Below are positions 21,062-29,261 of a stretch of 63,813 bases of DNA, piece by piece. Position numbers and translations under genes: made by a program. Source of the stretch: a virus; the IMG/VR virus record IMGVR_UViG_3300044630_005032, positions 1 to 63,813 of that record, one strand, 5' to 3'. The first letter of the stretch is position 1. Every line of letters starts with the position of its first letter. A model generated the notes under the pieces. That model ran no database searches. It had not been told where the DNA came from and saw only the letters and a list, made by a program, of their open reading frames with translations.

Positions 21062-22053
21062 TTGAAATCAACTGCCACCAAAACGGAGGCAACATGAGCA
21101 CCCCCAGTATCCGCGCCGCCCTGGAGCAATGGCGCGACCTAGCCCAGACGGATCTGCTTTGTCCCGCAAATCCAGCCGAAACTGACTGGGGCGCTGTTGT
21201 CGTCGCTATCGCCGCAACACACGCCGCCCTGGCTCAGCCGGGGGGGGAGGGTCGCTGGTCTGAAGGTGTCTGCGGAGACGGCGCCGCAATTCTTTTTGAT
21301 GGGGCGATGGTTCCGATCGAGGAGGTTGTCCGAGCGCTGAACCGTACCCCCGCCACCCCACCAGCGCCGGAAACAGATGACGGCGATGTTGCTATTGATC
21401 GGTGGATTGAAGGCCGCCCAGATTGGCCCGAAGGCTGGCCCGGTGTGACCCAGTGCCAGCTGACTGCGCTGATCGGCGAGGCGCTGGAGCATTGGGGCCG
21501 TCCCGCCACCTTGCCAGCGCCAGAGGTGCTCGCTGCGGAGGTAAGGGAGTTGGTGACGTGGCTAGGGGAAGGGGTTGCCAAGACCGCTGATGAGTACCCC
21601 GACGCAAGCGCCAAGCTCGCCCGCGCCGCCACGTTGCTTCAGCAGCAGGAATCGCGTGCTGCCTTTCTTCGATATGTTTTGATTGACTGCGGCCAGGCCG
21701 TTGGCGGGCTAGTGAATCAGAGCTGCTCGGACTCGTTCTTACTGGACGTGGCTACCGAGGTTCGCCTGGCAATAGCCAAGCCCGCCCCGGCGGGGGTGCC
21801 GGTGGCGGTAAGTGAGTGGGAAGACGGCTTCATGGGTGGCGTCTGTGTGGCGCTGGCAACGGTAAAGGCGCATGGGGACAATGCTATTTGGAGGGACATC
21901 GTGCGCTCGGTTGGTGTTGACAACGCCCTGAACTATGCGGCTAATGTAAACCCGGAGGATTGGGACTTGGCTGGCTTTAGTGAGTATGCCCAAGCCGAGC
22001 TGGGCAAGGACAGGCCAGCCCCGCTACCCCAGGCCGGGGAGGGGGAGGCGTGA
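21058..22053 (+). CDS. Multi-module unknown protein
   Basis: 331 residues. Start at 21058 (AGGAGG five bases upstream); an internal ATG at 21094 also has GGAGG. Segments: WRDLAQTDLL..., IDRWIEGRPDWPEGWPG..., a helix VLAAEVRELVTWLGEGVAKT and an end module DGFMGGVCVALATVKAHGDN. Looks like a modular family related to 20436-20885. No enzyme motif. Confidence 0.55.
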   Translation: MIEINCHQNGGNMSTPSIRAALEQWRDLAQTDLLCPANPAETDWGAVVVAIAATHAALAQPGGEGRWSEGVCGDGAAILFDGAMVPIEEVVRALNRTPATPPAPETDDGDVAIDRWIEGRPDWPEGWPGVTQCQLTALIGEALEHWGRPATLPAPEVLAAEVRELVTWLGEGVAKTADEYPDASAKLARAATLLQQQESRAAFLRYVLIDCGQAVGGLVNQSCSDSFLLDVATEVRLAIAKPAPAGVPVAVSEWEDGFMGGVCVALATVKAHGDNAIWRDIVRSVGVDNALNYAANVNPEDWDLAGFSEYAQAELGKDRPAPLPQAGEGEA

Positions 22054-22178
22054 ACAACAAGCAACTCTATCTACTCTGCGCCGTGATTCTCTTCATGGTG
22101 AGCAACATATTCCAGCCTGCACTGCTATTCGGGCTTGCGTTGTTTTTCCTTACCCTGTTTTTATTCACAGAAACATGA
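22050..22178 (+). CDS. Tiny two-helix membrane protein
   Basis: 42 residues from the GTG in the GTGA overlap: LYLLCAVILFMVSNIF and ALLFGLALFFLTLFLF are two membrane segments separated by QP. AT-rich compared with neighbours. Confidence 0.5.
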   Translation: MNNKQLYLLCAVILFMVSNIFQPALLFGLALFFLTLFLFTET

Positions 22179-22609
22179 GCAAACCACTAATGCCTAAGCG
22201 CCTCCCGGACATTCCCGCAGGCTCAACCATCCGCCAAAACACGGATGGATCCTGGCAATATAAGCGGTGGAACATTGGCCCGTGGCTTCCGATGCCAGAC
22301 CCCCAGGGAGCCGCGCCATGGACCGATGGACCGGCTGTGTCCAAGAACAGGGAACCGGCCTCCGTCGCTGCTGATCTTAGCCCAACCCCCGCCGACCGCC
22401 TGGCCCTGGCGGTGTGCGTTGCCGTCTTACCTGGATCAAAGCCCTGCAACGCCCCGTGCAATGCCTGCCGCGTGAACTCCGCCGCCGTCGCACACGAGAT
22501 TGCCCGGCAACTGCGAGAGCGCTACGGCAGCAGCGCCACAGCCGATTGGCTTGACGGGGTGGGGTGCCACACGTCGGGGGCCGTGCAAACCGTGCAGGAG
22601 GGGCAATGA
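22175..22609 (+). CDS. Unknown protein with Cys cluster
   Basis: 144 residues. GSTIRQNTDGSWQYKRWNIG near the start, and CNAPCNACR near residue 97 forms a possible metal or disulfide cluster. Coupled to both neighbours. Confidence 0.5.
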   Translation: MSKPLMPKRLPDIPAGSTIRQNTDGSWQYKRWNIGPWLPMPDPQGAAPWTDGPAVSKNREPASVAADLSPTPADRLALAVCVAVLPGSKPCNAPCNACRVNSAAVAHEIARQLRERYGSSATADWLDGVGCHTSGAVQTVQEGQ

Positions 22610-22875
22610 TCGTCTTTCTTTACAGCCCACCCGCTCCAAGGCCCGAACCACCACCCGCCGACTGCTTCCGCCTTGGCGACATCTGGCGATCCCCTCGCCT
22701 GAAGGATTGGCAGGTGGACAAGGTTGAAGGCGGGACACGCGGAGGGATCGCCAGGCTGCGAGCCCTGCACAACCGGCACTCAACCCAGTGGCGCGGAATA
22801 TGGGAAACCGGCAGGGACATGACCAACGCATGGGAGCGGCTTCAGTCCGCTGCTGATCCGGTTACCTATCTATGA
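22606..22875 (+). CDS. Small basic unknown protein
   Basis: 89 residues from the ATG at 22606 (MIVFLYSPPAPRPEPP). GDIWRSPRLKDWQVDKVEGG and ARLRALHNRHSTQWRG suggest a small beta barrel. ATGA overlaps on both sides. Confidence 0.5.
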   Translation: MIVFLYSPPAPRPEPPPADCFRLGDIWRSPRLKDWQVDKVEGGTRGGIARLRALHNRHSTQWRGIWETGRDMTNAWERLQSAADPVTYL

Positions 22876-23042
22876 CCACCACCAAAATCCCCGGCTGGGG
22901 CCTCCGCATCCTCAAGGTCCGCAGCGCCAACGGCACACCCGAGGCACTGATCCTTCCCCCAGGCCACGAGGCCCCGTTCTGGACGGACCTCCGCCAGATC
23001 GCCCAGCACCAAGCCCGCACCATCTACGAACCCATCAAATGA
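22872..23042 (+). CDS. Tiny unknown protein
   Basis: 56 residues (MTTTKIPGWGLRILKVRSAN ... YEPIK), read from the sequence; coupled to dCTP deaminase by ATGA. No family. Confidence 0.5.
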   Translation: MTTTKIPGWGLRILKVRSANGTPEALILPPGHEAPFWTDLRQIAQHQARTIYEPIK

Positions 23043-23554
23043 CCGTTCTCGCTGACTTCCAGATCCGTGCCCTATGCGAAGCCGGCATGGTCACCCCCTT
23101 TGACCCAGCCCTCCTCAACCCTGCAAGCCTGGACCTTCGCCTGGGCTCGAACATCCTGATCGAGTCCAGCGAGGGGCCCGGCCTTGTGCCTTACTGCATG
23201 GCCCACCACACCGCAGGCGACCCCTACCGCATGGTGCCGGGGCAGTTTGTGCTCGCAGAGGGGGAGCCCATCTTCAACCTGCCAGACAACATCGCCGCGC
23301 AGTTCGTGCTCAAATCGTCCCGCGCCCGCGAAGGCCTCCAGCACCTGCTAGCCGGATGGTGTGACCCCGGTTGGAACGGCTCACGCCTCACCCTGGAGCT
23401 GAAAAACGTGAGGCAGCTCCACTGGGTTGGCATCTACCCAGGCCTCAAGATCGGGCAGATGAAGTTCATGCGCATGGACTCCACGCCCCTTGCGTCCTAT
23501 GCCGAGGTTGGAAGATACAACGGGGATGTGACGGTCACTTCATCGCGTGGTTAG
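23039..23554 (+). CDS. dcd: dCTP deaminase
   Basis: 171 residues. SLDLRLGSNILI near 31, SSRAREGLQHLLAGWCDPGW with catalytic-site Arg, and LTLELKN carrying the catalytic Glu match Dcd of the trimeric dUTPase fold. It converts dCTP to dUTP, feeding dTTP synthesis. Length is close to the usual ~180. With the thymidylate kinase two genes on, it suggests control of the dTTP pool. Confidence 0.9.
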   Translation: MTVLADFQIRALCEAGMVTPFDPALLNPASLDLRLGSNILIESSEGPGLVPYCMAHHTAGDPYRMVPGQFVLAEGEPIFNLPDNIAAQFVLKSSRAREGLQHLLAGWCDPGWNGSRLTLELKNVRQLHWVGIYPGLKIGQMKFMRMDSTPLASYAEVGRYNGDVTVTSSRG

Positions 23555-23591
23555 CCGTTGCCGTTCCCAAACGGCAATTATGGCTTAGACT
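23553..23591 (+). promoter_or_regulatory. Early promoter before the terminase operon
   Basis: GCCGTTGCCGTTCCCAAACG, then TATGGCTTAGACT (box TAGACT 23586-23591). The block is nearly the same as the one before 5435. If TAGACT is the -10, transcription would begin after the ATG at 23592, and translation would start at the in-frame GTG at 23619. Confidence 0.45.
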
Positions 23592-24095
23592 ATGGGCGAC
23601 CGCAACGCCGCGTTACTCGTGCCTGCTGGCCGCCCAAGCAAGCTCACACCTGAATTGGTGAAAGCGGCCAAGCAGCACGCAGCGGATGGTTTGCCCGTTG
23701 GAATGATCGCCAGCCTTCTCGGGGTTCATCGAGCCACCTGCAGCACCTGGATCAAGAAAGCAGACGAAGAGGAAGAAAGCAGCCTTTATCGCCAATTTCG
23801 CGAAGCTATCTTTTTTGCTGACGCGGAATATTGCCGCACCTTACTGCTTGGCATCAAGAAGCAGGCTGATGGAGGCAACCCTTGGGCTGCAACCTGGCTG
23901 CTGACGCATCATCCCAGGCTGCGTGATCACTTCTCGGATGCTGCCGCAGATCGCCGCGTAGAGCGCAAGACGGTCGCCACCGTGATGGATGCCCTTGCCT
24001 CTGCGGGGCTCACCCCAGACGATGAACGGCGGGTGCTGCTGCAGATCCAGGCCCGTGGCCTCGGGACGCCTCCTGTTGATGAGGGGGAAGAATGA
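23592..24095 (+). CDS. Terminase small subunit
   Basis: 167 residues (158 from GTG 23619). AGRPSKLTPELVKAAKQHAA, then IASLLGVHRATCSTWIKKAD is a homeodomain-like HTH followed by YRQFREAIFFADAEYCRTLL, the typical small-terminase arrangement. It recognises phage DNA for packaging and recruits the ATPase subunit. The large subunit lies two genes downstream. Confidence 0.85.
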   Translation: MGDRNAALLVPAGRPSKLTPELVKAAKQHAADGLPVGMIASLLGVHRATCSTWIKKADEEEESSLYRQFREAIFFADAEYCRTLLLGIKKQADGGNPWAATWLLTHHPRLRDHFSDAAADRRVERKTVATVMDALASAGLTPDDERRVLLQIQARGLGTPPVDEGEE

Positions 24096-24748
24096 CCAAA
24101 CCCACAGCACCCCGTGGTCGCTTCATCGCCCTGGAAGGCATCGACGGCTGCGGCAAGAGCACGCAGATCGAGGCCCTGCGCCAATGGCTGCCCACCAGTG
24201 GACTGATGCCCCAAGGCGCCCGCGTGATCGTGAGCCGAGAGCCTGGGGGAACCGCCCTGGGCCAAGCCCTGCGGGAGCTGTTGCTGCATCCTCCCGATGG
24301 AACGGCCCCCGTGCCTCGCGCAGAGCTGCTGCTGTATGCGGCCGACCGTGCCCAGCATGTTCAGACGGTCCTGCAACCGGCGTTGGAGCGGGGGGATTGG
24401 GTGTTGTGTGATCGCTTCACCGGATCAACCGCCGCGTATCAGGGCTATGGCAGGGGATGGGGCGAGCCTCTGTTGCGCACACTGGAAACCGTGACCACAG
24501 GCGGTCTTCAGGCCGACCTTACCCTCTGGCTGGATGTGTCCGTGGCCGAGTCGATCCGGCGCCGTGGCGGGCAAATGGCCGACCGCATCGAGGCGGAAGG
24601 GGAATCTTTCCTGGGCCACGTGAGGGTAGGTTTTAGCTACCTGGCTGAACAGCGTGGATGGGCCGGCATTAATGCAGAACAGCCCGTAGCCGCTGTGACG
24701 GCGGACTGTTGCCGCGCCCTGGCCCGCAGCTTTGGGGGGCGGGCATGA
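24092..24748 (+). CDS. tmk: Thymidylate kinase
   Basis: 218 residues. P-loop EGIDGCGKST (about 15-24), SREPGGTALGQALRELLL (DR/EPGG substrate motif), LCDRFTGSTAAYQGYGRG and LWLDVSV follow the dTMP kinase order. The lid region contains RRRGGQMADRIEAE. Phosphorylates dTMP to dTDP. Inserted between the two terminase subunits. Confidence 0.92.
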   Translation: MTKPTAPRGRFIALEGIDGCGKSTQIEALRQWLPTSGLMPQGARVIVSREPGGTALGQALRELLLHPPDGTAPVPRAELLLYAADRAQHVQTVLQPALERGDWVLCDRFTGSTAAYQGYGRGWGEPLLRTLETVTTGGLQADLTLWLDVSVAESIRRRGGQMADRIEAEGESFLGHVRVGFSYLAEQRGWAGINAEQPVAAVTADCCRALARSFGGRA

Positions 24749-25023
24749 CCGATCTAGTCCGCACCCTGCTGGCACGACGGCCCTATGTGAGTGAAGGCAC
24801 CCTGCTTGATTGCCTGGAGCTGGCCGAATGGTTGGATATGCGCATCCGGGCAGGCATTGTCCCGGAGATTACTACCGCTGAGATGATGAGCCGGTGGCAG
24901 TGCTCGCAGTCCACCGTGAGCAGGCGGATTGCGGCATTACGTGAACACCAGTTGATTGAGGTTACGGACCACCCAGGGCCCGGCGCCTACTGGGCGGTGT
25001 ATCGCGTGGGGCCGGTGGGATGA
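24745..25023 (+). CDS. Small winged-helix DNA-binding protein
   Basis: 92 residues from the ATG at 24745. ITTAEMMSRWQCSQSTVSRR, then IAALREHQLIEVTDHPGPGA and YWAVYRVG is a clear winged helix (two helices, recognition helix, wing). Coupled to tmk and to the large terminase. Could regulate the operon or assist packaging. Confidence 0.7.
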   Translation: MTDLVRTLLARRPYVSEGTLLDCLELAEWLDMRIRAGIVPEITTAEMMSRWQCSQSTVSRRIAALREHQLIEVTDHPGPGAYWAVYRVGPVG

Positions 25024-26474
25024 CCCCCCACCGCGCCCCTGACCCCTCCTCGCGCCTCGCCGTGCTGGAGCTGGAAAGCACCGCAGCGGCGCACATGCGT
25101 CTTGACATCCCCGCCACCCTCGCCCGCATCCGCGACGACCTCCACGGCGGGCAGGTTGAGCTGTTCGATGACACCACCACCCGTGAGATCGGCGTGGCCG
25201 CTGGCTACGGGGCAGGGAAGACCCTGGGAGCCTGTGCCAAAGCCTTTCAGCTCGCGGTGCTGAATCAGGGCTTTATCGGCTGCGTGCTGGAGCCAACTGG
25301 GCCCATGCTGCGGGACATCTGGATCAGGAAGTTTGATGCCTTCCTTGATCACTACGGCATCCCCTACACCTTCCGTGCATCGCCGCTCCCCGAGCACATC
25401 CTCCACCTACCTGATGGTGATACGCCCGTACTAGCCCGGAGCTTTGAGAACTTCAAGCGCATTGTCGGCCCCGACTGGGCATGGGCCCTTGTTGACGAGG
25501 TGGACACCGTTCAGGAGCAGATCGCCGCACGGGGTTACGAGAAGATCCTCGGCCGCATCCGGGTTGGCCATGTCAGCCAGCTTGTCTTCCTTTCCACCCC
25601 TGAAGGATTCGTCTGGCATTACAAGACCTTCGGCACCGTTGAAGCCCAGGCCGATCCTGGTAAGCGGTTGATCAGGATGCGCACGCAAGACAACCCACAC
25701 TTGCCCGAGGCTTACCTGGACAACCTGCGCACCCGATACACCAGCAATATGCTAAAGGCTTACATGGAAGGCATCTACATCAACCTGAAGAGTGGCCAGG
25801 TTTACGACCGCTTCAACCGTGATTATCACGTCAAGCCGCTACCTGATGGCCTACAGCTCACTGATCAGATCCTGATCGGCATCGATTTCAACGTAGGTAA
25901 TATGTCAGGCATCCTGCTAGTGGTCCGCAAGGGTATTGCCCACGCCTTTGGCGAGATCATGGGCGCCCATGACACCGATGACCTGTGCCGCAAGGTCCGC
26001 AAGCGATTCCCCGAGCGTTCGATCTGGGCCTATCCCGATGCCAGCGGCGCCAACCGCAGCACTAATGCCAGCCTGTCGGACATCGGGATCCTGAAGTCCT
26101 ACGGCTTTGCCAACTACGCCCCTGATGCCAATCCCCCGGTGCGCGATCGGGTGAACGTGGTGCAGGCTCTGCTGTTGAACGCCAAGGGTGAGACAAGGTT
26201 CTGGATCAGCCCAGAGTGCCCACGGCTGATCGAGGCCCTAGAGCGACAGCCCTACAACGAGCAGGGCGAGCCGGACAAGAAGACCGGCTACGACCATCCC
26301 AATGATGCCGTTGGCTACCCGCTGCATCGCCTGTTTGCTGCAGAGCTGGGCTACGGGCCCGGCGGCCCCATGCGGATCACCACCGCCACTTACGGCCACG
26401 GTTCTACCGCACTGCTGCAGCAGCCGGAGCCCCCACCACCCCGGCGGCGGTCCGCTATCCCCGGCTTCCGATGA
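25020..26474 (+). CDS. Terminase large subunit
   Basis: 484 residues. Walker A AGYGAGKT (61-68), Walker B ALVDEVD near 155-161, coupling motif FLSTPEG near 194. The RNase H-like nuclease follows with IGIDFNVGNMSG near 287, YPDASGA and DHPNDAVGY giving its acidic residues. Motor and nuclease that packages DNA into the prohead. Length is normal. ATGA-coupled to the sigma factor gene. Confidence 0.95.
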   Translation: MTPHRAPDPSSRLAVLELESTAAAHMRLDIPATLARIRDDLHGGQVELFDDTTTREIGVAAGYGAGKTLGACAKAFQLAVLNQGFIGCVLEPTGPMLRDIWIRKFDAFLDHYGIPYTFRASPLPEHILHLPDGDTPVLARSFENFKRIVGPDWAWALVDEVDTVQEQIAARGYEKILGRIRVGHVSQLVFLSTPEGFVWHYKTFGTVEAQADPGKRLIRMRTQDNPHLPEAYLDNLRTRYTSNMLKAYMEGIYINLKSGQVYDRFNRDYHVKPLPDGLQLTDQILIGIDFNVGNMSGILLVVRKGIAHAFGEIMGAHDTDDLCRKVRKRFPERSIWAYPDASGANRSTNASLSDIGILKSYGFANYAPDANPPVRDRVNVVQALLLNAKGETRFWISPECPRLIEALERQPYNEQGEPDKKTGYDHPNDAVGYPLHRLFAAELGYGPGGPMRITTATYGHGSTALLQQPEPPPPRRRSAIPGFR

Positions 26475-27385
26475 CTACCACTCTCACGCCACAACCCACC
26501 GACACCCTCCCGGAGCTCCCCAAGCGCAGGCGACGGGAGCGCAAAGGTGCGCCGCTGGAGCAACCGACCAAACCTGGAGCACCACCGCGCACTGAGCTAT
26601 CCGAGCGGCTGATTGTGGAAAACCAGGGGCTAGCCGAGGCAGCCGCTGCTAAGTGGTCCCGCCGCTGCTCCCGCCCTTTTGAAGACTTCATCGGCCCTGC
26701 CCTAGAGGGGCTGATCAACGGGTGCCGTCGCTACGACCCGCACAGGATCAACCCCGCCACAGATCGCCCCTATGCGCTCTCAACCTGCGTGTGCATGTTT
26801 ATCGAGGGGGCCATCAAACACCACATTCGGGACCACGGCTACGACGTGAAGATGCCATCGAAGTGGCGCGAGCACTACCCCAGGGTGCGGCGCCTGATAG
26901 CCGAAGGTCAGACCCTTGCGCAGATCGTTGAGGCCCTGCCCTGCTTCACCGAGGAGGAGATCACGGAGATGCTTGGCGGCATGGTCGGCACGGTGGAGCT
27001 GGAAGACGAGCTGACCCTGTTCAGTTTGCACCAGCCACAGGCCACCGAGGCAGCCCTTGCCCCCGCGCTCTATGCCCTCACCGATGCAGCGTTCGCCAAC
27101 CTGCGCCCCGCTGATCGTGGCCTCCTGGAGCGGTGGGCAGCTGATCCATTTAAACGGGCCTACCCCTCGGGGCCGATGATTCAGTTCCACAACCGTCTGA
27201 AGACGCAGCTGCGTGGACGCACCCTGGAGCAGTTCCGCCAGGGGCTCCTAGGGCTCGACGTTGCCACCATTGCCCCTGCACCCCGTGAGCGGCGCCCCCG
27301 CCAGCCCAGGCCCGCACCGGCCGAGGTGGTACAGCCGTCCCTGTTCGCCCGCCGCAAGCCGCATCCCAAGGCGGTGAAGCTCTAA
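26471..27385 (+). CDS. Phage-encoded sigma-70-family (group 3, SigF/SigB-like) sigma factor
   Basis: 304 residues. Residues about 42-135 fit sigma region 2: RLIVENQGLAEAAAAKWSRR (2.1), FEDFIGPALEGLINGCRRYD (core-binding DL..G..GL), LSTCVCMFIEGAIKHHIRDH (2.3/2.4). GYDVKMPSKWRE matches the start of region 3 (R.P). TLAQIVEALPCFTEEEITEM could be region 3. The expected region 4 HTH is not evident; the C-terminus ends in a basic Arg/Pro tail, so -35 contacts may be lost or divergent. Probably directs host polymerase core to late promoters. Nested between terminase and portal. Confidence 0.8.
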   Translation: MTTTLTPQPTDTLPELPKRRRRERKGAPLEQPTKPGAPPRTELSERLIVENQGLAEAAAAKWSRRCSRPFEDFIGPALEGLINGCRRYDPHRINPATDRPYALSTCVCMFIEGAIKHHIRDHGYDVKMPSKWREHYPRVRRLIAEGQTLAQIVEALPCFTEEEITEMLGGMVGTVELEDELTLFSLHQPQATEAALAPALYALTDAAFANLRPADRGLLERWAADPFKRAYPSGPMIQFHNRLKTQLRGRTLEQFRQGLLGLDVATIAPAPRERRPRQPRPAPAEVVQPSLFARRKPHPKAVKL

Positions 27386-27387
27386 GC

Positions 27388-27402
27388 GGAAAGCTCAGAT
27401 AC
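27388..27402 (+). promoter_or_regulatory. Late element before portal
   Basis: GGAAAGCTCAGATAC, 23 bases before the GTG of the portal gene. Core GGAAAGCT shared with the other late elements. Confidence 0.5.
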
Positions 27403-27424
27403 GAGGCTGAGAGTACGGGCGGCG

Positions 27425-28939
27425 GTGCAATCTGAACATCCTGGAACCGACCCGAAGTTGCCATCGTTCCGGCATCCGATCTTGCGGGAGCACGCCGAGG
27501 ATCTGGAGCGAGCCTATGACGCCTGGTATTGCCTGAAGGGTGAGGCGACCAAGCGGAAGTATCTGCCGCCCGAACCAGCAGAACCACCGGCTGCCTATGA
27601 GGGAAGGCTGGGTCGTGCGGTGTTCGCCGATTTCTTCCGGGCTGGTGTCGAAGCCTTCGCAGGGGTGCTATCGCGCAGCAACCCAGTGAACCCACCGCCG
27701 ACCTTTGAGAAGGCGATGGACAACATTGATCTAGAGGGCAATAGCCTTGAGGCGTGGTGGCTCACCGTGGATGCCCTGTGCCTCCGCGATGGTGGGGTGC
27801 CGGTCCTGGTGGAGATGCCTGATGGTCAACCCACTGACGGGGCCAGCGAGGCTGCACTGAAGCGGCGCCCGTACCTGGTCAGCCGCACCCGTTCAACGTG
27901 CTTGAACTGGCGGACCGCCATCGTCAATTCGGTGGAGGTGGTGACCCGCTGCACATTCCTGGAATGGGCTGAGATTGATTCCCCCGATGGCGACTATGGG
28001 GTGATCTACGAGGAGCGCTACCGGGTGATTGAGGCAGGGAAGTGGACGCTGTACAAGTTGACCAAGCAGGCAGACGGCAGGCTGACTATTGGCCAGGTGG
28101 ACAAAGGCCAATACCTGGACGCCAGACAAAAACCGCTGCCGATCTGCCCGGTGGTCTGGTACCCAGCCGAGAAAGCCGGGTTCGGCAAAGGTGGGCAGCC
28201 ATTGCGGCAGGTGGTGGAGCACTGCTTCCAGCATTTTCGGAAGTCCAGCGATCTGGAGGAGAAGACCCACAAGTGCGCCATGCCGGTGCCGGTTGAGGAG
28301 GGTGGTATCCCAGTTGGGCCAGGCCAACCGGAAAGGCCTCTGGTTATCGGTCCCAATAGCGTCATCCGGCTGGAAAAAGGTGGGAAGTTCTATTGGTCAG
28401 AGCCCGAAGCCACATCCCTAGCCGAACAACGGGAACAGATCAAGGAAGTGGTTGAGCTGATCAATCAGCAGCTACTGGGATTCCTCAGTGGTGATAGCAA
28501 GATCACCAAGACTGCCACTCAGGCGCAACTGGAAGGCGGCAGGACGCAGGTGAGCATCAAAGCTATGGGCGAGCGCAAGAAAAGCGTGATGCAGTCCATC
28601 CTGGCGATCTGGTGCCTCTATACCGGGGAGGAGCTGCCTGTAGGCGCTGGCCTCACGATGGACGAGAACGCCTTTGTCCCGCCGCTCGATGCGCAGGGCG
28701 CCAAAGCGCTGATGGATTTAACCGGTGGTGAGCCGCTGATCAGCCAGGAGAGCGCGGTGGAGGAGCTGCAGCGCGGTGGCTTCAACCGGGCAACGAGCAG
28801 CGTGGAGGATGAGATGGAGCGGATCCGGCGCGAGCGGCCGACGCTGGGGGCGCCAACACCAGGGCGGAACGACACGACCACGCCGCTGGATATGAGCACA
28901 CCGCTGGATGAGGTGGAGCCGACGGTGGCGGAAAGCTAA
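27425..28939 (+). CDS. Portal protein
   Basis: 504 residues from a GTG. Matches the DUF4055-type portal pattern: GRLGRAVFADFFRAGVEAFA, a mid-region with NWRTAIV, PICPVVWYP, SSDLEEKTHKCAMPVPVEE and a long helix QREQIKEVVELINQQLLGFL. It forms the dodecameric ring for DNA entry. Follows the terminase as usual. Low-complexity acidic tail. Confidence 0.85.
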   Translation: MQSEHPGTDPKLPSFRHPILREHAEDLERAYDAWYCLKGEATKRKYLPPEPAEPPAAYEGRLGRAVFADFFRAGVEAFAGVLSRSNPVNPPPTFEKAMDNIDLEGNSLEAWWLTVDALCLRDGGVPVLVEMPDGQPTDGASEAALKRRPYLVSRTRSTCLNWRTAIVNSVEVVTRCTFLEWAEIDSPDGDYGVIYEERYRVIEAGKWTLYKLTKQADGRLTIGQVDKGQYLDARQKPLPICPVVWYPAEKAGFGKGGQPLRQVVEHCFQHFRKSSDLEEKTHKCAMPVPVEEGGIPVGPGQPERPLVIGPNSVIRLEKGGKFYWSEPEATSLAEQREQIKEVVELINQQLLGFLSGDSKITKTATQAQLEGGRTQVSIKAMGERKKSVMQSILAIWCLYTGEELPVGAGLTMDENAFVPPLDAQGAKALMDLTGGEPLISQESAVEELQRGGFNRATSSVEDEMERIRRERPTLGAPTPGRNDTTTPLDMSTPLDEVEPTVAES

Positions 28940-28942
28940 GCC
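28930..28942 (+). promoter_or_regulatory. Late element at the end of the portal gene
   Basis: GGAAAGCTAAGCC, overlapping the portal stop and 18 bases before the ATG at 28960. Confidence 0.45.
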
Positions 28943-28959
28943 GTAACCACAGAGTCACC

Positions 28960-29118
28960 ATGACTTCAGCGGAACAGCTTTACGAACAGATCAGCCTCGC
29001 CATCTCACAGTCGCTCTGCAGCCTGTTCGAGGTGGTTGGTGTGCTGGAACTGGCCAAGCAGGAGTTGGTGCTCGCCAGCTTTGACGAGGATTCCGACGAT
29101 GAGGAGGAAGGCGAATGA
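28960..29118 (+). CDS. Tiny acidic unknown protein
   Basis: 52 residues (MTSAEQLYEQISLAISQSLC), ending with a run of Asp/Glu (DEDSDDEEEGE). Coupled to the next tiny gene (ATGA). Sits between portal and the Mu-F-like gene. Confidence 0.5.
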   Translation: MTSAEQLYEQISLAISQSLCSLFEVVGVLELAKQELVLASFDEDSDDEEEGE

Positions 29119-29258
29119 AGGCCGCGTCAAATTGGAGCCTTGTTGTAGTGGGCTGCTTTTATCTGTTTGCAAGGAATGCAAACATACTTGACCATGCAGT
29201 TGCCATTGGGATGATTATTGCGGGCACTTGCTTTTTGATTGGCTCGCACACCGCCTAA
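29115..29258 (+). CDS. Tiny membrane protein
   Basis: 47 residues with two hydrophobic stretches (WSLVVVGCFYLFA and AVAIGMIIAGTCFLIG). AT-rich for the window. Function unknown. Confidence 0.45.
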   Translation: MKAASNWSLVVVGCFYLFARNANILDHAVAIGMIIAGTCFLIGSHTA

Positions 29259-29261
29259 TCA

